DNA from: Immersiella caudata | Lineage: Eukaryota; Ascomycota; Sordariomycetes; Sordariales; Lasiosphaeriaceae | Assembly: GCA_030512335.1 (NCBI GenBank) | Contig: JAULSU010000007.1 | Span: forward strand, 3,410,001 to 3,474,000 | DNA: 64,000 nt | Reading direction: 5' to 3' | In this document: piece by piece, positions 24,058 through 35,376 of the stretch | How the letters are laid out: each line of letters starts with the position of its first letter | Numbering within the stretch: the first letter of the stretch is position 1 | Program-made: the position numbers and the translations under genes | The notes under the pieces: model-generated | What the model was told of the DNA's origin: nothing | The model's database searches: none | Seen by the model: the letters and a program-made list of their open reading frames with translations, nothing else

Positions 24058-24827
24058 GGCTGCGAGGGTTGAAGTTTGCGACGGTACTAGTAGCTTGAAT
24101 GTGGCTTTGGGAGGACAGTAGGTGATGACGATGGCGGGACTATGTTGGGTGTGTTTGCGTCCCGGGGGTTATCAACTCCCCGGTCCATTCAGAATCCTGC
24201 GACCTGGCCGGGGATTGATGGTGTCCAAACCATCGAGTCTCTCTGGGCTGACATTGGGGATCCCGGGTGGATACTGACTGTGACTTGGGGTTGAAACTGG
24301 TGGTAAAAGGGCTGGTGGTGACCATCCTTGGTGCTTTTCCTGTCTTGCGTTTCCATTTTGGACGTCATGGTTGCTCCTGCCTGAGGCCGCCTCCCTATTG
24401 CTCGGACCAGCAACGCCTACTGCTTTCGGTGCGTGGCCAACCCTGAGCCCCAACGAAGAGGGAAAGTTGTCCTGGCGAGCGGCCTTGAAGCAGAGAAATA
24501 GATATGAGGACGATAATCCAACTACAGAGTATCCCAAACAAACGGCGTCGGGATGTAGTCGGAAATCACTCCTATGCCTCACTAATCCTCTGTCTGCGGC
24601 GGAGACGATGCAAGGTGTCGGGGTGGCTTTTCAGTCAGGTGATTTTGGGTGGAGGCAACCTGAGGCCGATGCCCCTCTTTCCCCAAAGGTGCAGCGTGTC
24701 GTTTTGGAATGTTTCCCCACTTGGCAAGCGACACTTCCGCCATCCCCCAACAGCCGTGCCATTTCACCTTTCCCTTTTGGGGCGTTGTGTTTTACACAAG
24801 GTATTGAACTGATCGCTCCGCGTGGAA
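24058..24827. other. spacer between divergent peptide gene and HET gene
   Basis: About 770 bp shared as promoter region by the peptide gene (minus) and the HET gene (plus). No further gene recognised. Confidence 0.4.
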
Positions 24828-27005
24828 ATGCGCAGACTTTGGCGACGCTTCCGGCGCAGGGGGCAAGAAGAAGACGGGGACGATGACGACTTGAACGATC
24901 CTGCTGAGCCTGAGGGGCTGCGCTATGGAGGGAGCCTTGAACCAGACCAAGATGTGCTCACCCGTGAGGACGATCGAGACAAGAAAGAAGCACAGTGGAG
25001 GTGGCGGCAACATTCGAAATCGCTTCCTACAGCCTCCCCCGACGATCTCGGCGAACGCCACGTCGAGCGTGTCGGCAAAAAGGGACCATGCGAGTCATGC
25101 GAAAGGATTGCTACGAAATCAATTTTCACACACGCCGGCTTTGATATCGGTTCTATGTCCGGCTGTCCCATATGTATTGCCATGCTAGAACGAAGCTTCC
25201 GACTTCCTGTCATCCTGTTCAAGGAGCAAGCCAAGCGAGTCGAGTGCGAGTCGAGTGATCACAGCTATACCAAGAAGCGGCTCGTACTTGAGTTCTTCAA
25301 CCCGATGACAGCAACACCGCCGATCCTCCCATCAGCAGTGGCAGCGGACAGAGGGTGGGCCAGTTTTGTGTCCACCGTTACGGCCCGCGAACTTCACTCC
25401 CCGCCTGACGATCCAGGATGTTACTCCCTCGCAGCCTCATGGCTCCAGACCTGCAGTTCGACGCACCCGAAGTGTGACCAGTCGGGATATACAAAGCCAC
25501 CCACGCGTCTGATCGAAATAGTCGGCGACATGGTATTTCTGCGACAGAGCGAGACGCTATCACAACCGAAACCGCAGTACGCAGCTCTTACTTACTGTTG
25601 GGGCGGCGGTACCACTCTCCAAATGACAGCGGCGACAATTGCGCAACACGAGGCAGGTATCCCTGTCAAGAAGCTCCCTGCCACGCTTCGCGATGCCGTC
25701 TTGGTCACCAAGCGCCTTGGAATAGACTTCATTTGGATCGACGCACTGTGCATTCTTCAGGACTCGCAACAAGATTGGGAGGCAGAGTGTCTCCGGATGG
25801 GGGACTACTACCGGTACTCATATCTCACCATCTCGCCTCTCGAGGCCACCGCCGCCGACACGGGCTTCCTGCAGCAAAGAAACCCCATTTTGACCTGCCA
25901 GGCCGTGCTGGACGGCGAGTTCATCGGCCTCAGACAGCCCATCTGCGATACGGTGAGCGGCTCCCCGCTTAGCACGCGGGGATGGGCACTGCAAGAGCGA
26001 TTGCTGGCGACACGAATACTGCACTACGGGAAAAACGAAATTCTGTGGGAGTGTCTGACCTGTACAGCTCGGGAGGGTTCCACGGAGCAGGTTCACGGCG
26101 ACGAGGACTCGTCAGATCTGGTGACCTCCGAAGGCCGCGACTTCAAGCGCTGCCTCAGCACGCTGGGCAATGACCCACACAACATCAGGAACGGTGCCTT
26201 CTCGATGTGGTACCGCATGGTGAGGTTATACTCGGCCCGGTCCCTCACTTTCGACTCAGACAAGCTCCCAGCCATCTCGGCAATCGCCAGAATTATTTCT
26301 GACAAGACGGGGAGTAAGTACCTGGCGGGAGTCTTTCAAAACGACATGAACGGCCTGGCGTGGAGCTACGGAAAGAACGAAACCAGATACGACACCCAGC
26401 CTGCCTCCAGTCCGCTGCCGCCCGCCCGCCCGACCTGGTCATGGGCGAGTGTGGACGGCGCAGTGAGGTACCCATTCCATCACCAGAGCCCGATCGCCAA
26501 CGATAAGGAGGCCCAGTATGTCGCATACCATCCCGACATAGGGGCTGGCTGCTTAGAGGTGCGGGCGCTGTCCAGACCGGTTGTCTCGATGGAAGGTACT
26601 GAGAGAACAATGGGTACTATTGACTATTATTCTTTCAGCTTTGACAGCTTTGCTGGAACCACCATGATTCTGGGCGTGCTAGAGATGGGAGGTGTCAAGG
26701 GTAAGAGCCGGGTGATTGGGGAGTCTCTCGAACCTGCGATTGAAGACGTGATGGCGATCGGCATTGGTGAGAGGAGATATAGATCCAGTGAGCATTTGAG
26801 GCTCTCGCGTGACAAGCTGTGCGAGTGCTTCGGGGTTGTGGAAGAGATATATTGCTACGTACTGCTTGTTCGGCCGCACGACACCCTGGATGGCTATTGG
26901 AGACGAATTGGCCTAGGCGTTGTCGTATCAGCACCATCGTGTCAGAGCGGGATCCGTCAAACTGGGTTTGATGGGGCGGAATGGGCTACGTTCCGCTTGG
27001 TATGA
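24828..27005 (+). CDS. HET-domain protein, intact
   Basis: A single exon of 725 residues. The first ATG is 24828; a GTG two codons earlier is not a likely start. The N-terminus is basic then acidic, followed by Cys motifs (CESC, CPIC) near residues 88-117. The motif WLQTCSSTHPKC (about 205-216) is the usual Cys-His element ahead of the HET domain. The domain follows: YAALTYCWGGGTTLQM, LPATLRDAVLVTKRLGIDFIWIDALCILQ, YRYSYLTISPLEA, STRGWALQERLLATRILHY and WECLTCTAREGS. Its second half contains RPTWSWASVDGAVRYP. It is organised like the HET gene at 20.5 kb on the same strand, but the two are not close copies, so this is not a recent tandem duplication. Confidence 0.92.
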   Translation: MRRLWRRFRRRGQEEDGDDDDLNDPAEPEGLRYGGSLEPDQDVLTREDDRDKKEAQWRWRQHSKSLPTASPDDLGERHVERVGKKGPCESCERIATKSIFTHAGFDIGSMSGCPICIAMLERSFRLPVILFKEQAKRVECESSDHSYTKKRLVLEFFNPMTATPPILPSAVAADRGWASFVSTVTARELHSPPDDPGCYSLAASWLQTCSSTHPKCDQSGYTKPPTRLIEIVGDMVFLRQSETLSQPKPQYAALTYCWGGGTTLQMTAATIAQHEAGIPVKKLPATLRDAVLVTKRLGIDFIWIDALCILQDSQQDWEAECLRMGDYYRYSYLTISPLEATAADTGFLQQRNPILTCQAVLDGEFIGLRQPICDTVSGSPLSTRGWALQERLLATRILHYGKNEILWECLTCTAREGSTEQVHGDEDSSDLVTSEGRDFKRCLSTLGNDPHNIRNGAFSMWYRMVRLYSARSLTFDSDKLPAISAIARIISDKTGSKYLAGVFQNDMNGLAWSYGKNETRYDTQPASSPLPPARPTWSWASVDGAVRYPFHHQSPIANDKEAQYVAYHPDIGAGCLEVRALSRPVVSMEGTERTMGTIDYYSFSFDSFAGTTMILGVLEMGGVKGKSRVIGESLEPAIEDVMAIGIGERRYRSSEHLRLSRDKLCECFGVVEEIYCYVLLVRPHDTLDGYWRRIGLGVVVSAPSCQSGIRQTGFDGAEWATFRLV

Positions 27006-28612
27006 CAACTGAATGCCCATAGCATTACCTAATGAGGGATGTTCCTTTGAGATTCATTGCTAAGGTACCTTACAATACCATTGCGATCGATACAAACACA
27101 ACTAAACAACAACATCAACATCAAACTCCAATGATGTAGAGCAAAAGGGGCAGAAAGCTCAGTCAAAGACATCTGCGCCCAGAGTCACCACTGGCCAGGT
27201 GTACCTGCAGATAGGTATCGCCCCGAGCAGACAGCCGCGCCTTTCTTTCCTTTGAACACAAAACACATTTTGCAATTTCAGGTTGCCCGGTATTGAGCTG
27301 CAGACTTCCCTTCCGTGCACCTCATAAAGCATCAAGTACCTAGCTTTCGTGCTTACTCTCTCGCAAAGATACCTGCTTCATTTCCCACATACGCGTTTTT
27401 GGCGAGGCGGCCTCTCAGGATCCTGGGATAACCTGCCGGGCGGAAGATCTCGCCGAATCACCGCACTTTCCGCCTGCCCCTCAATCTTCTTCAAACTCGC
27501 CAGCAGCTCGCCTCCGAATCTTTGGGCTCCATGGCTGCAACACTATCAATTGCCGACGTCGCAGCATGACATTGCTGTCGTCAACCAGGACACCCCTTAT
27601 TCTCACCTCCACCAAATGTCGCGACAGTCGCGCCGCACGGCAAGGGGAATCACGAGGGCCGCTTTGACTGTGCCACAAACAGTCCGCAGTCAACTGGTCA
27701 AAGAAACGCGTAACTCCTTTTTTTTCCTCGACGCCCACGAATATGCTACCCTCTTTTCCCCAGCAAGACATGAACTGGGCGAATGCCGAAAACCGGTTGA
27801 AGGAGCGCACCCATCACCTCCCATCTCTGGTACGCCGGGCGGGAGGGACGGTTTATGCCACTTGGTTCCAGTCGGTGGATATCGCGGAACGGCGGGGCCA
27901 GCGTCAATCGCGCACGCCAGGACAGCGATGCGATCGTGTGCTGAAAATAGCAGTCGCTACCCGTCTTACTCGCCAAACCAGCCAATAGGACAACCTACTG
28001 TCTCGGCCCGGGCAGCGCGGCGATGACAGCGACGGCGACGATCGCAGACGGATACGTGATGACGGGTGGATCCTCACGGCCACCAAGCTGTTTCCCGGAA
28101 GGGCAGCTGGATAACCGGTCCTCGATCTCGCCTACGCAGTACGGGACCTCGGTCGGGCTGCCCGCCCATTCACACGGGGTCTCCTCTGCGCCCCACCTTT
28201 GCTTTTCCCGACGGCTCGGACTAGCTCAGCCCTGTTAAGACGGCCCCCTATTGAGGCAGCTGAGCCAAAGAGTCAGCGCGACCGGCGGAAAGAATCCCTA
28301 AGCGAAAAATCTGAGCCCACCTCTTGGTTCGCTGCCTACGAACGGGTAGGGCTAACCGACTGTTGGCGTCACAACCAAGAGGTCCTCTTTTAGGTCGTGG
28401 CCAGCAACAGCCACTCTTGGACTCCCTTGACCCACCAGTGTCCTTCAGGGCCTGGGAAATACGAATGCAACATCTAGCGGCCTATCCACAAAGAAGGATC
28501 AAATGGGAACGTTTCCTGGTTTCCTTCCCCAGGCCAAGCTTCTCCAGCCATCCATGGGGCTGAAGCGGCACTGCCAGCGTACAATCGTCCAATGTTATGT
28601 CGCCTCAGGGAG

Positions 28613-28648
28613 GGTTGCCTACATCGGCCGGGTTGCCTACATCGGCCG
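28613..28648. repeat. 18-bp direct tandem repeat, two copies
   Basis: The unit GGTTGCCTACATCGGCCG occurs twice in perfect tandem in the laccase upstream region. Confidence 0.85.
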
Positions 28649-28856
28649 TTGAACTTGACGTCGCTTTCCCCCTATGATGCTGCATCATACTGACCACCCC
28701 GTCAGCTTTCGTTGCAATGGATTTCTCGAATGATGAGATTATGCCTTGCTGAGCATCCTCATCCCCAGAACCACCCCCAGAGCTCGTGTGTCTCACCACG
28801 TGCGAAGGGCCTGCGTGACTCGTCCAAGACACACAACCAGCTTCACCGGCCTATCA

Positions 28857-28886
28857 AAAAAAAAAAAGGGGGGGGGGGGGGGGGGC
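28857..28886. repeat. poly-A then poly-G tract
   Basis: Eleven A are followed directly by 19 G, about 230 bp upstream of the laccase ATG. The G run can form G-quadruplexes and is prone to length change. Confidence 0.85.
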
Positions 28887-29012
28887 AAAGCTTGAGGGCG
28901 CTGGCTGCGTATCTTGGACTTACATCTCATTAAAATCTTCTTTCTAGTCAGCTCAACGTTCCATTCCCGGAATCCGAGGTACCATCAGGGTTGAAGTTCG
29001 TGTTCTTCAACG

Positions 29013-29021
29013 AGATATAAG
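29013..29021 (+). promoter_or_regulatory. probable TATA box of the laccase gene
   Basis: GATATAAGA lies about 95 bp upstream of the laccase ATG at 29115, which has a good start context (TTTTACCATG). Spacing fits a fungal TATA promoter. Confidence 0.5.
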
Positions 29022-29114
29022 ACTTCAACCCTAGCCTCCTGTCACTGCTTCTGTTCTATCATCCAGCAAGATACATTTCCGGTTCCATCTTCCCATATTC
29101 CGCTTCATTTTACC

Positions 29115-30884
29115 ATGAAGCAGTCACTCGCTTCTGTCCTGGCCCTTGCGGCAGGTACCTTTGCTTCTATCATTCCATATCACAACTCTGTTCGGGTCGT
29201 CCACGAACCAACACTCAAACCCCGCCAAGCATGCGAGAACACACCAACTTCTCGCCAATGTTGGGGAGAGTACTCCCTCGACACCAACTATTATGAAGTC
29301 ACGCCCGATACCGGCCGGACTGTCGAGTACTGGTTGTCTGCGGAGGAACACCCCTGCGCTCCGGATGGCTACAGCCGAACATGCATGACATTCAACGGGA
29401 CCATTCCCGGCCCGACCATCATTGCCAACTGGGGAGACAATATCAAGATCCATGTCACCAACAATATGGTCAGCAACGGCACCGCCATCCACTGGCATGG
29501 CGTGCATCAACGCAACACGGTGCTGGCCGATGGTGTACCTGGTGTTACACAGTGTCCCATCGCCCCTGGCCAGAGCATGACCTACGAGTTCCGGGCAACC
29601 CAGTACGGCTCTTCTTGGTACCACAGCCACTTCAGCCTGCAGTACTCGGAAGGCCTCTTCGGCGGCATGATCTTCCATGGACCAGCCACTGACAACTACG
29701 ATGAAGACCTCGGCACACTACTCCTCCAAGACTGGTCCCACATCGAGACCTTCAACCGCTGGAACGTCGCCAAGCTCGGCCGCGCCCCGACTCTCGAGAG
29801 CAGTCTCATCAACGGCACCAACACCTTCAACTGCGCCGGCTCCACCGACCCCAAGTGCATCGGCGGCGGCAAGAAGTTTGAAATGGCCTTCACCCCCGGC
29901 ACAAAGTACCTCCTCCGCCTCGTCAACGTCGCCATCGACGGCGTCTTCCAATTCTCCATCGACGGCCACTCCCTCACCGTCATCGGCGCCGACTTCGTCC
30001 CGATCCGTCCCTACACCACCTCCTCCCTCCAAATCACCATCGGCCAACGCTACGACGTCATCGTCACCGCTCTCCCCTCCCCTTCCTCCCCCTCGTACTG
30101 GCTCCGCGGCGGGTGGATCTCCCGCTGCGCGCCCAACGCCAACATCGCCTCCATCACCGCCATCGTCCGCTACAACACGTCCGACACTGCCGACCCAACC
30201 ACCACCTCCACCGTAACCCCCTCCACCCACTGCCTCGACGAACCCCTCGCCTCCACCATCCCCCATCTCCCCCTCGACGTAACCAACATCCCCCCTCCCA
30301 ACCTCCTGCTCGAAAACCTAAACTTCACCACTGCCTCCTCCTTCTTCCAATGGACCATCAACTCCTCCTCCCTCGTCCTCGACTGGAAATCCCCCACCAT
30401 GGACCACATTTTCCGCAACGAATCCCTCTTCCCCACCCCCTACAACGTCGTCCCCATCGGGAGATCTTCCCCTGACGCGCCAACCGAGTGGGCCGTCCTC
30501 ATCATCCAAGACGTGGGAACCATCAACCTCGCTCACCCGATCCACCTCCACGGCCACGACTTTTGGGTCTTGGCCCAGGCCACCGGCCGCTGGGACGGAA
30601 CCACCAACTCTTTCAACACGCGGAATCCAACTAGGAGAGACGTAGCGACGCTCCCGGGGGGTGGGTACCTGGCTATGGCGTTCCAGCTGGATAATCCGGG
30701 GGCGTGGCTGGTGCATTGCCATATTGCGTGGCATGCGAGCCAGGGGTTGTCGTTGGAGTTTGTGGAGGACCAGGGGGAAATTGTGGGGAGGGTTCCCGAG
30801 GGGGAGAGGAGCCAGTTTGAGAGGGTTTGTGAGGGGTGGAGGGGGCATACACCTGTTTGGGAGCAGGATGATAGTGGGATTTGA
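29115..30884 (+). CDS. secreted laccase (multicopper oxidase), ascomycete type
   Basis: A single exon of 589 residues. MKQSLASVLALAAGTFASI is a signal peptide, followed by a propeptide ending near KPRQA. All four copper motifs are present: HWHG (126-129), WYHSH (168-172), HPIHLHGHDF (474-483) and HCHIAWH (534-540). The Cys of the last motif ligates type 1 copper, and the residue ten positions on is Leu545, the axial position typical of ascomycete laccases. The protein ends in DSGI, the conserved C-terminal plug of this clade. It oxidises phenols with reduction of O2 to water outside the cell. Roles in lignin or phenol turnover, pigment formation or defence are possible. Absence of introns is unusual for a fungal laccase. 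Confidence 0.95.
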   Translation: MKQSLASVLALAAGTFASIIPYHNSVRVVHEPTLKPRQACENTPTSRQCWGEYSLDTNYYEVTPDTGRTVEYWLSAEEHPCAPDGYSRTCMTFNGTIPGPTIIANWGDNIKIHVTNNMVSNGTAIHWHGVHQRNTVLADGVPGVTQCPIAPGQSMTYEFRATQYGSSWYHSHFSLQYSEGLFGGMIFHGPATDNYDEDLGTLLLQDWSHIETFNRWNVAKLGRAPTLESSLINGTNTFNCAGSTDPKCIGGGKKFEMAFTPGTKYLLRLVNVAIDGVFQFSIDGHSLTVIGADFVPIRPYTTSSLQITIGQRYDVIVTALPSPSSPSYWLRGGWISRCAPNANIASITAIVRYNTSDTADPTTTSTVTPSTHCLDEPLASTIPHLPLDVTNIPPPNLLLENLNFTTASSFFQWTINSSSLVLDWKSPTMDHIFRNESLFPTPYNVVPIGRSSPDAPTEWAVLIIQDVGTINLAHPIHLHGHDFWVLAQATGRWDGTTNSFNTRNPTRRDVATLPGGGYLAMAFQLDNPGAWLVHCHIAWHASQGLSLEFVEDQGEIVGRVPEGERSQFERVCEGWRGHTPVWEQDDSGI

Positions 30885-32449
30885 GGGGAGGGGAGGGGAG
30901 GGGAGGAGGGGGGGGGGTGGGGTTTGTATGAATACCTAGGTTTTGGGCTGGTGTTTTTGGTTTGGGGGCGTGCATGCATTTTCGCTTTGATAGAAATGGG
31001 TGCGGATGTTTGGATATTGTAAGAATTGTCACTGTCTGGGTTCATGAGTGAGTTTTGGATGGTGGCAGGGAGATTGGTCAGATCACAATGCGTCTGCAAT
31101 CGCGACTTTGGATAATGTATAACTGGGTACTACGAACTTGACTTGATTCTCTGCGCATCCCGTGCTTAAAGATTCTCAAAATTTCAATATCGCTGTGCAA
31201 AGAAACCCTCCTGCACTTCAATGAGACCAATATCCTTTCAGGACCTCCATCTCCAAGGCCTCATAACATTCTCCTTCGTGTACATGCGCACCACCGATCA
31301 CAGCTCCCCAGCAATCGAGTGCATCGCCTGGCCCTGAAGAAGATGAAGGCTACGAAGCCAAAAAAAAAAAAAAAAAAGGAAGAGGAGACAAATAAGAAAA
31401 AGCTCGAAAGAAACAAGTGCCACAAAACCCTTCTCACTAGGGTGGTCAAGCAGTTGACGGCTGCCGAGGGGCTGGCAGATCTACCACAGAATCAGAAAGA
31501 AGGGCAGGACAGAACACAGCCCAGGGTCTAACCGAACGATATGGAGAAATCAAAACTATCGCCTAGATTCCGGCAACTTCAATCGGGGTAGGGGTGTTCG
31601 TCATATCAAATTCCAGGTCAATGGCAATCCCAGATCAGGTACCGTCAGCCCACGTTGGGCCTGCAGTAGGAATCTCTCACATTTCGTCAAATGTCGATAT
31701 TTTTTCACCCAGACGGTCGAGCTGATGAAAAGGAGCACAAGTCAAGGAGGCTTTTCTTGACGAACAAGCCATGCTTCTTAGCGGAGACACGCTGGCTGAA
31801 GCTACTCCGCAGGGCCATCCTGCACGACGAAAGCCTCGCCGACCATGCCGACCTTATCTTCCCACTCTGGGAGCATCTCGTCGGCGGGCCTTCCCAGTTT
31901 CAAGAGGACCACGGACCTCTTGTACTCGCCGGAACCTCCGCCACAGGCTGCCATTGACGACCTCATCGACTGCTTCCATGGCGCGAAGGCTCAATTGCTG
32001 GGTTGGCTAACCATGGCCAAGCACCGCATTGGGCTATCAGAAGACCTGGACGTCGGCGGGCTAAGCTGGAGTAGATACCGCTGTGCTTTCTCTACTTGAC
32101 GGAGGCGCTAGTAGTGGCGTTGCCGGCACAAGCGGTGGTCTTCATCTGGTGTCTTGCCAACAACGGCGCATAGGAGGGCAAGTACGTCGATAATTTACGT
32201 CAACGTATCGCATCATGCTGAAAAGAAAGCACAAGCGAACAAATTCTCTATTCCTGCCTTATGGACCGAGTTTTGACGCTCGAGAGACAAGGCTCCCCAG
32301 CCCCAGTGCCCGTAGTCGTTTTCGAGGGAACGTCAGGACCCTTGCCGCCAGCTCCCGAGGTGATACGCTTGTTAAAGTAACCGCTAGGTGCGGGCCCGTC
32401 GGTGAAACGAAAACCTCACACCTGGAGCGTATTGTGACGACCTGCAGGT
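30885..32449. other. intergenic with possible gene remnant
   Basis: The laccase stop is followed by a GGGGA/GGGGG-rich tract (30885-30917). An A run of 17 lies at about 31361-31377. Between 31690 and 32100, neighbouring plus-strand frames read protein-like segments (SLADHADLIFPLWEHLVGG, then PPPQAAIDDLIDCFHGAKAQ) that appear to belong together across frameshifts. I do not recognise the family. It is probably a relic. Confidence 0.35.
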
Positions 32450-33393
32450 CTAGTGAGACAAACCTCCATCGCTAATCCGTGTCGCTCTCATCCACATATC
32501 CCACTGAATCTGTATCCCAGCGCTATAGTTCTTGAACGGCTCCGTCGGATAAACAAGGGAAAGGTCGAATTTGCGGATGATCTAGAGACATAAATTGTGT
32601 TAGTCGATAATGACAGCAACAACAAAATCACGGGCTAAATGACATGAAACCTTTGTCGCGCAAACTCACTTCTGGTATGACCTTATTCATTTCCAGCTGT
32701 GCGATATTCCTTCCCAAGCACCGCCACCTCCCAAACGCGAACGCTCCCTCTACGACCGCATCCCTTTTGTGCAGCTCGTCCTCAGAGGCTCCCTCGGGGA
32801 GGAATCTCTCCGGGCGAAATGTGGCCGCATCCTCCCCAAACGTCTTTTTATCCCTCAGCATAGCCACCATCGAGTACCCAATGACCGTGCCACCGGGCAG
32901 AAACTGCCCATTATACGTATCGCCCTCTGGCGGCACGTCCTTGAGTATGTCGCCGGTAATGGGCGGGCAGATGCGGATGGCTTCCTTGATAACAGCCTGT
33001 AGGTAAGGCATCCTGGACGCCTCAGCGTTCGTGATTGGTGAGCTGGGGCGGGCGTCCCGGATCTCGACGCGGAGTCTGGAGAGAACGCAGGGGTTGGAGT
33101 AGACGTGGAAGAGGATCATACGGATCGCGGTAGCGGCTGTTTCAGCGCCGGCAAGTCTATAAAGTTCCTAGTTAGTGTCTTCCTGTCGAGAACAGCTGCG
33201 AGTGATTTCGGGTTCAAAGAGACAGCGGAATGTACATCTGTAGCACCGTTTCGGACTTGGCTTCCTCCTTTGTCAGGCCATGCCGGATCCAGGATGCGAG
33301 CATATCTTGGTGGGGCTCCCCTCCCTTGGGGGGATACCGTTTCTCGACAGTCTCTTGTGCCAGCCTGCAGCAGTTTTGTCAGCGACTGCAAAA

Positions 33394-33425
<32 letters not shown>

Positions 33426-34481
33426 TAAAAAATACAAAAAATAAAAAATAAAAAAAATAAAAAAAATAAAGAGCAATTGCAAATCACAAATACCAACCCC
33501 ATGATGCGGCCCATTCCGACCGTGTCCTTGGCCGAGGGCATGTACTTCTTGACAATATCCAGTGCCAGGATGTTCATCAACCATGGAAAAAGACTCAGCA
33601 TCGTGAAGAAGGGAAATCCCTCGGCTGAAGTTTTGAGGTAGTCGTACATGTCCGAGTCGGTTTGTAAGAAGCCGATGGGCTTTCCGAAGGCGACATCGCC
33701 GATGGTGTCAGCGGTAAAGTACTGCACCTTCTGCGCCAGATCAAATGCCTTCGTCTCGGTCGGTGCCGAGAGGTACGAGTCCTCAACTAACTTTATAAGT
33801 GCGGCGATATTTGCGTCGATCTTGTCTTCGAGGTCAACAATTTCCCGACCAGAGTACTGCCCAAAGTGGTCGCGGCTAGTGAGCAGGAGCGTTCCACCTC
33901 AACGGGGTAAATGTAAGATTTCAGAATAACCTACGCCTGGTGCAAGCTTAAACTTCATCTGGCTATGCGCTTCGTTGTCGCGTTCACATCCTATATGGTC
34001 TTTATCAGGGTTGAACCGAAAAGCCATATACCAAACGTTCCTCTTGTACCGGGACTTCGGTGCTGCCATGCGACGCATGAGCTCAGGGTCTGATGTGAGA
34101 AGCACGCCAGGTGCAATGACTGCAATCGGGCCTGTTATCCTGGGGTATGAGTTACGGGAGCCTCAAGTCATATTTTTCAAAGGAAAATAAAATAAAATAA
34201 AAGAACTGTCATATACCATATGTTTCGCTGATTTCCTGGAATTTGAGATGGACCCGGCCGCCCATGTGCCACAAGATAAGCGGAATTCGTGTCCATCCTG
34301 CCAGCTTCGGTCCGGGAAAGTGTTTCAGGCGAGCGTAAGCCAGGTAGGAATATGTGAGATAGGCGGCAACCATGAAACCTGTGGCAGTAAGGTACGGTTG
34401 TGAAAATGCTGCAGCTTTGGCCACCTCCACAGCGCCTGACACCCTCTGCGCAAAGGCCTGGAAGTCCGACGCGGCCGACAT
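32450..34481 (-). CDS. cytochrome P450 monooxygenase, pisatin-demethylase-like
   Basis: Six exons: 34481-34217, 34131-33935, 33856-33498, 33364-33236, 33156-32670 and 32581-32450. All phases agree and give 522 residues, the normal length. An N-terminal anchor (TATGFMVAAYLTYSYLAYA) places it in the ER membrane. It is followed by HFPGPKLAGW and YGPIAVIAPG. The I-helix reads AGAETAAT (319-326), ExxR is EAIR (375-378), FRPERFL precedes the heme site, and the cysteine ligand is C463 in FGRWRCLG. The segment GYSGREIVDLEDKID resembles the pisatin demethylase group (CYP57-like), enzymes acting on plant phenolics. The substrate cannot be read. Intron 3 (133 nt) holds an A/T homopolymer ladder. The nearby laccase is not obviously linked. 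Confidence 0.92.
33390..33469. repeat. AAAAT-type low-complexity tract inside a P450 intron
   Basis: A ladder of A runs separated by single T occupies most of intron 3 of the P450 gene. Shorter tracts of the same kind occur at about 34185-34202, 35262-35275 and 42207-42273. Confidence 0.8.
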
Positions 34482-35376
34482 GGCGGCGATAGGCTTCCAA
34501 ATTTCGACTACTGAATTAAATCGGAAGTAGGCCTTCGACTTCCGAGGTCTTAACTCCGCGTTGAAGGGTAGCGGAACAGGATAAGTTGACCGATCCGCAA
34601 GCGAAGGAGCCAACCCCTCTTTTTTTTCCCTTCTCGCTAATTGGTTAAAGGCTTCGCTGGTTTGGAGCGACGCCAAAGGGGGGAAGATCAAAGACACACC
34701 ACCCCCATGTTAATGGCGGCATGGGACAATAAGGAAAGTCTATATTACTAGCAACACCAGTCTTGTACAGCTGAAGGACGGCTATTACAAACGCTGTGCC
34801 ACTGCACCTTCTATCCCGGTGTTGGAATCATTCTAGTCCTTACCGAGCACTCGAGCTCTGTTGCCTACCTCGGTCCGATATAGATCATTCAAGTAGACAA
34901 GTAGATATTGCTATTGAAATATAACAAGTCCGTCAGCTTGACCTTTGGGATGGCACGTGTTTTCGTTCCCAATTCGTGCATCCAAGGGCGCGGCGCCTTG
35001 ACCGCCCCGATCGCCTCGACAACAGGGTTATCAAAGTCTTGGCGCGCCTTTCCGACAACACCTCTTATGCCCTGGACGGAACAATGCTACGCCGATGATG
35101 TGACGGTTTGCAATAAGCTCATTGGATTGCTTAATATCATGATGCCAGTTCAACTGTGATGAACCTGCATTCCAACGCGCTGTCACTTTCTCCCCTTTCC
35201 GAAAGTAGAAACCTGCCGCATTTCGTCCGCCCGCTGAATCCGTGGCTGGGCAAACCATTATTTTATTTTATTTTTCGCTTCCTTCAACGCAGAATCGGCG
35301 GTGCAGGCGAATTTTAGTTATATTAGCTTGCTATACTTAGCTATAACCCCTCTTAGCCCGTCGCTCATTTATCGAC
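34482..35376. other. divergent promoter region between P450 and GFA genes
   Basis: About 900 bp between two divergently transcribed genes. No coding sequence recognised. The ATGs of the two genes point away from each other. Confidence 0.5.

Larger units (their letters stand above)
27006..29114. other. intergenic, promoter side of the laccase gene
   Basis: No gene recognised. The frame at 27349-28026 begins with GTG and has no family resemblance. The stretch contains the tandem repeat and the poly-A/poly-G tract listed separately. Confidence 0.5.

Noticed and set aside
27349..28026. 225-codon plus-strand frame upstream of the laccase
   Set aside because: Begins with GTG and has no family resemblance.
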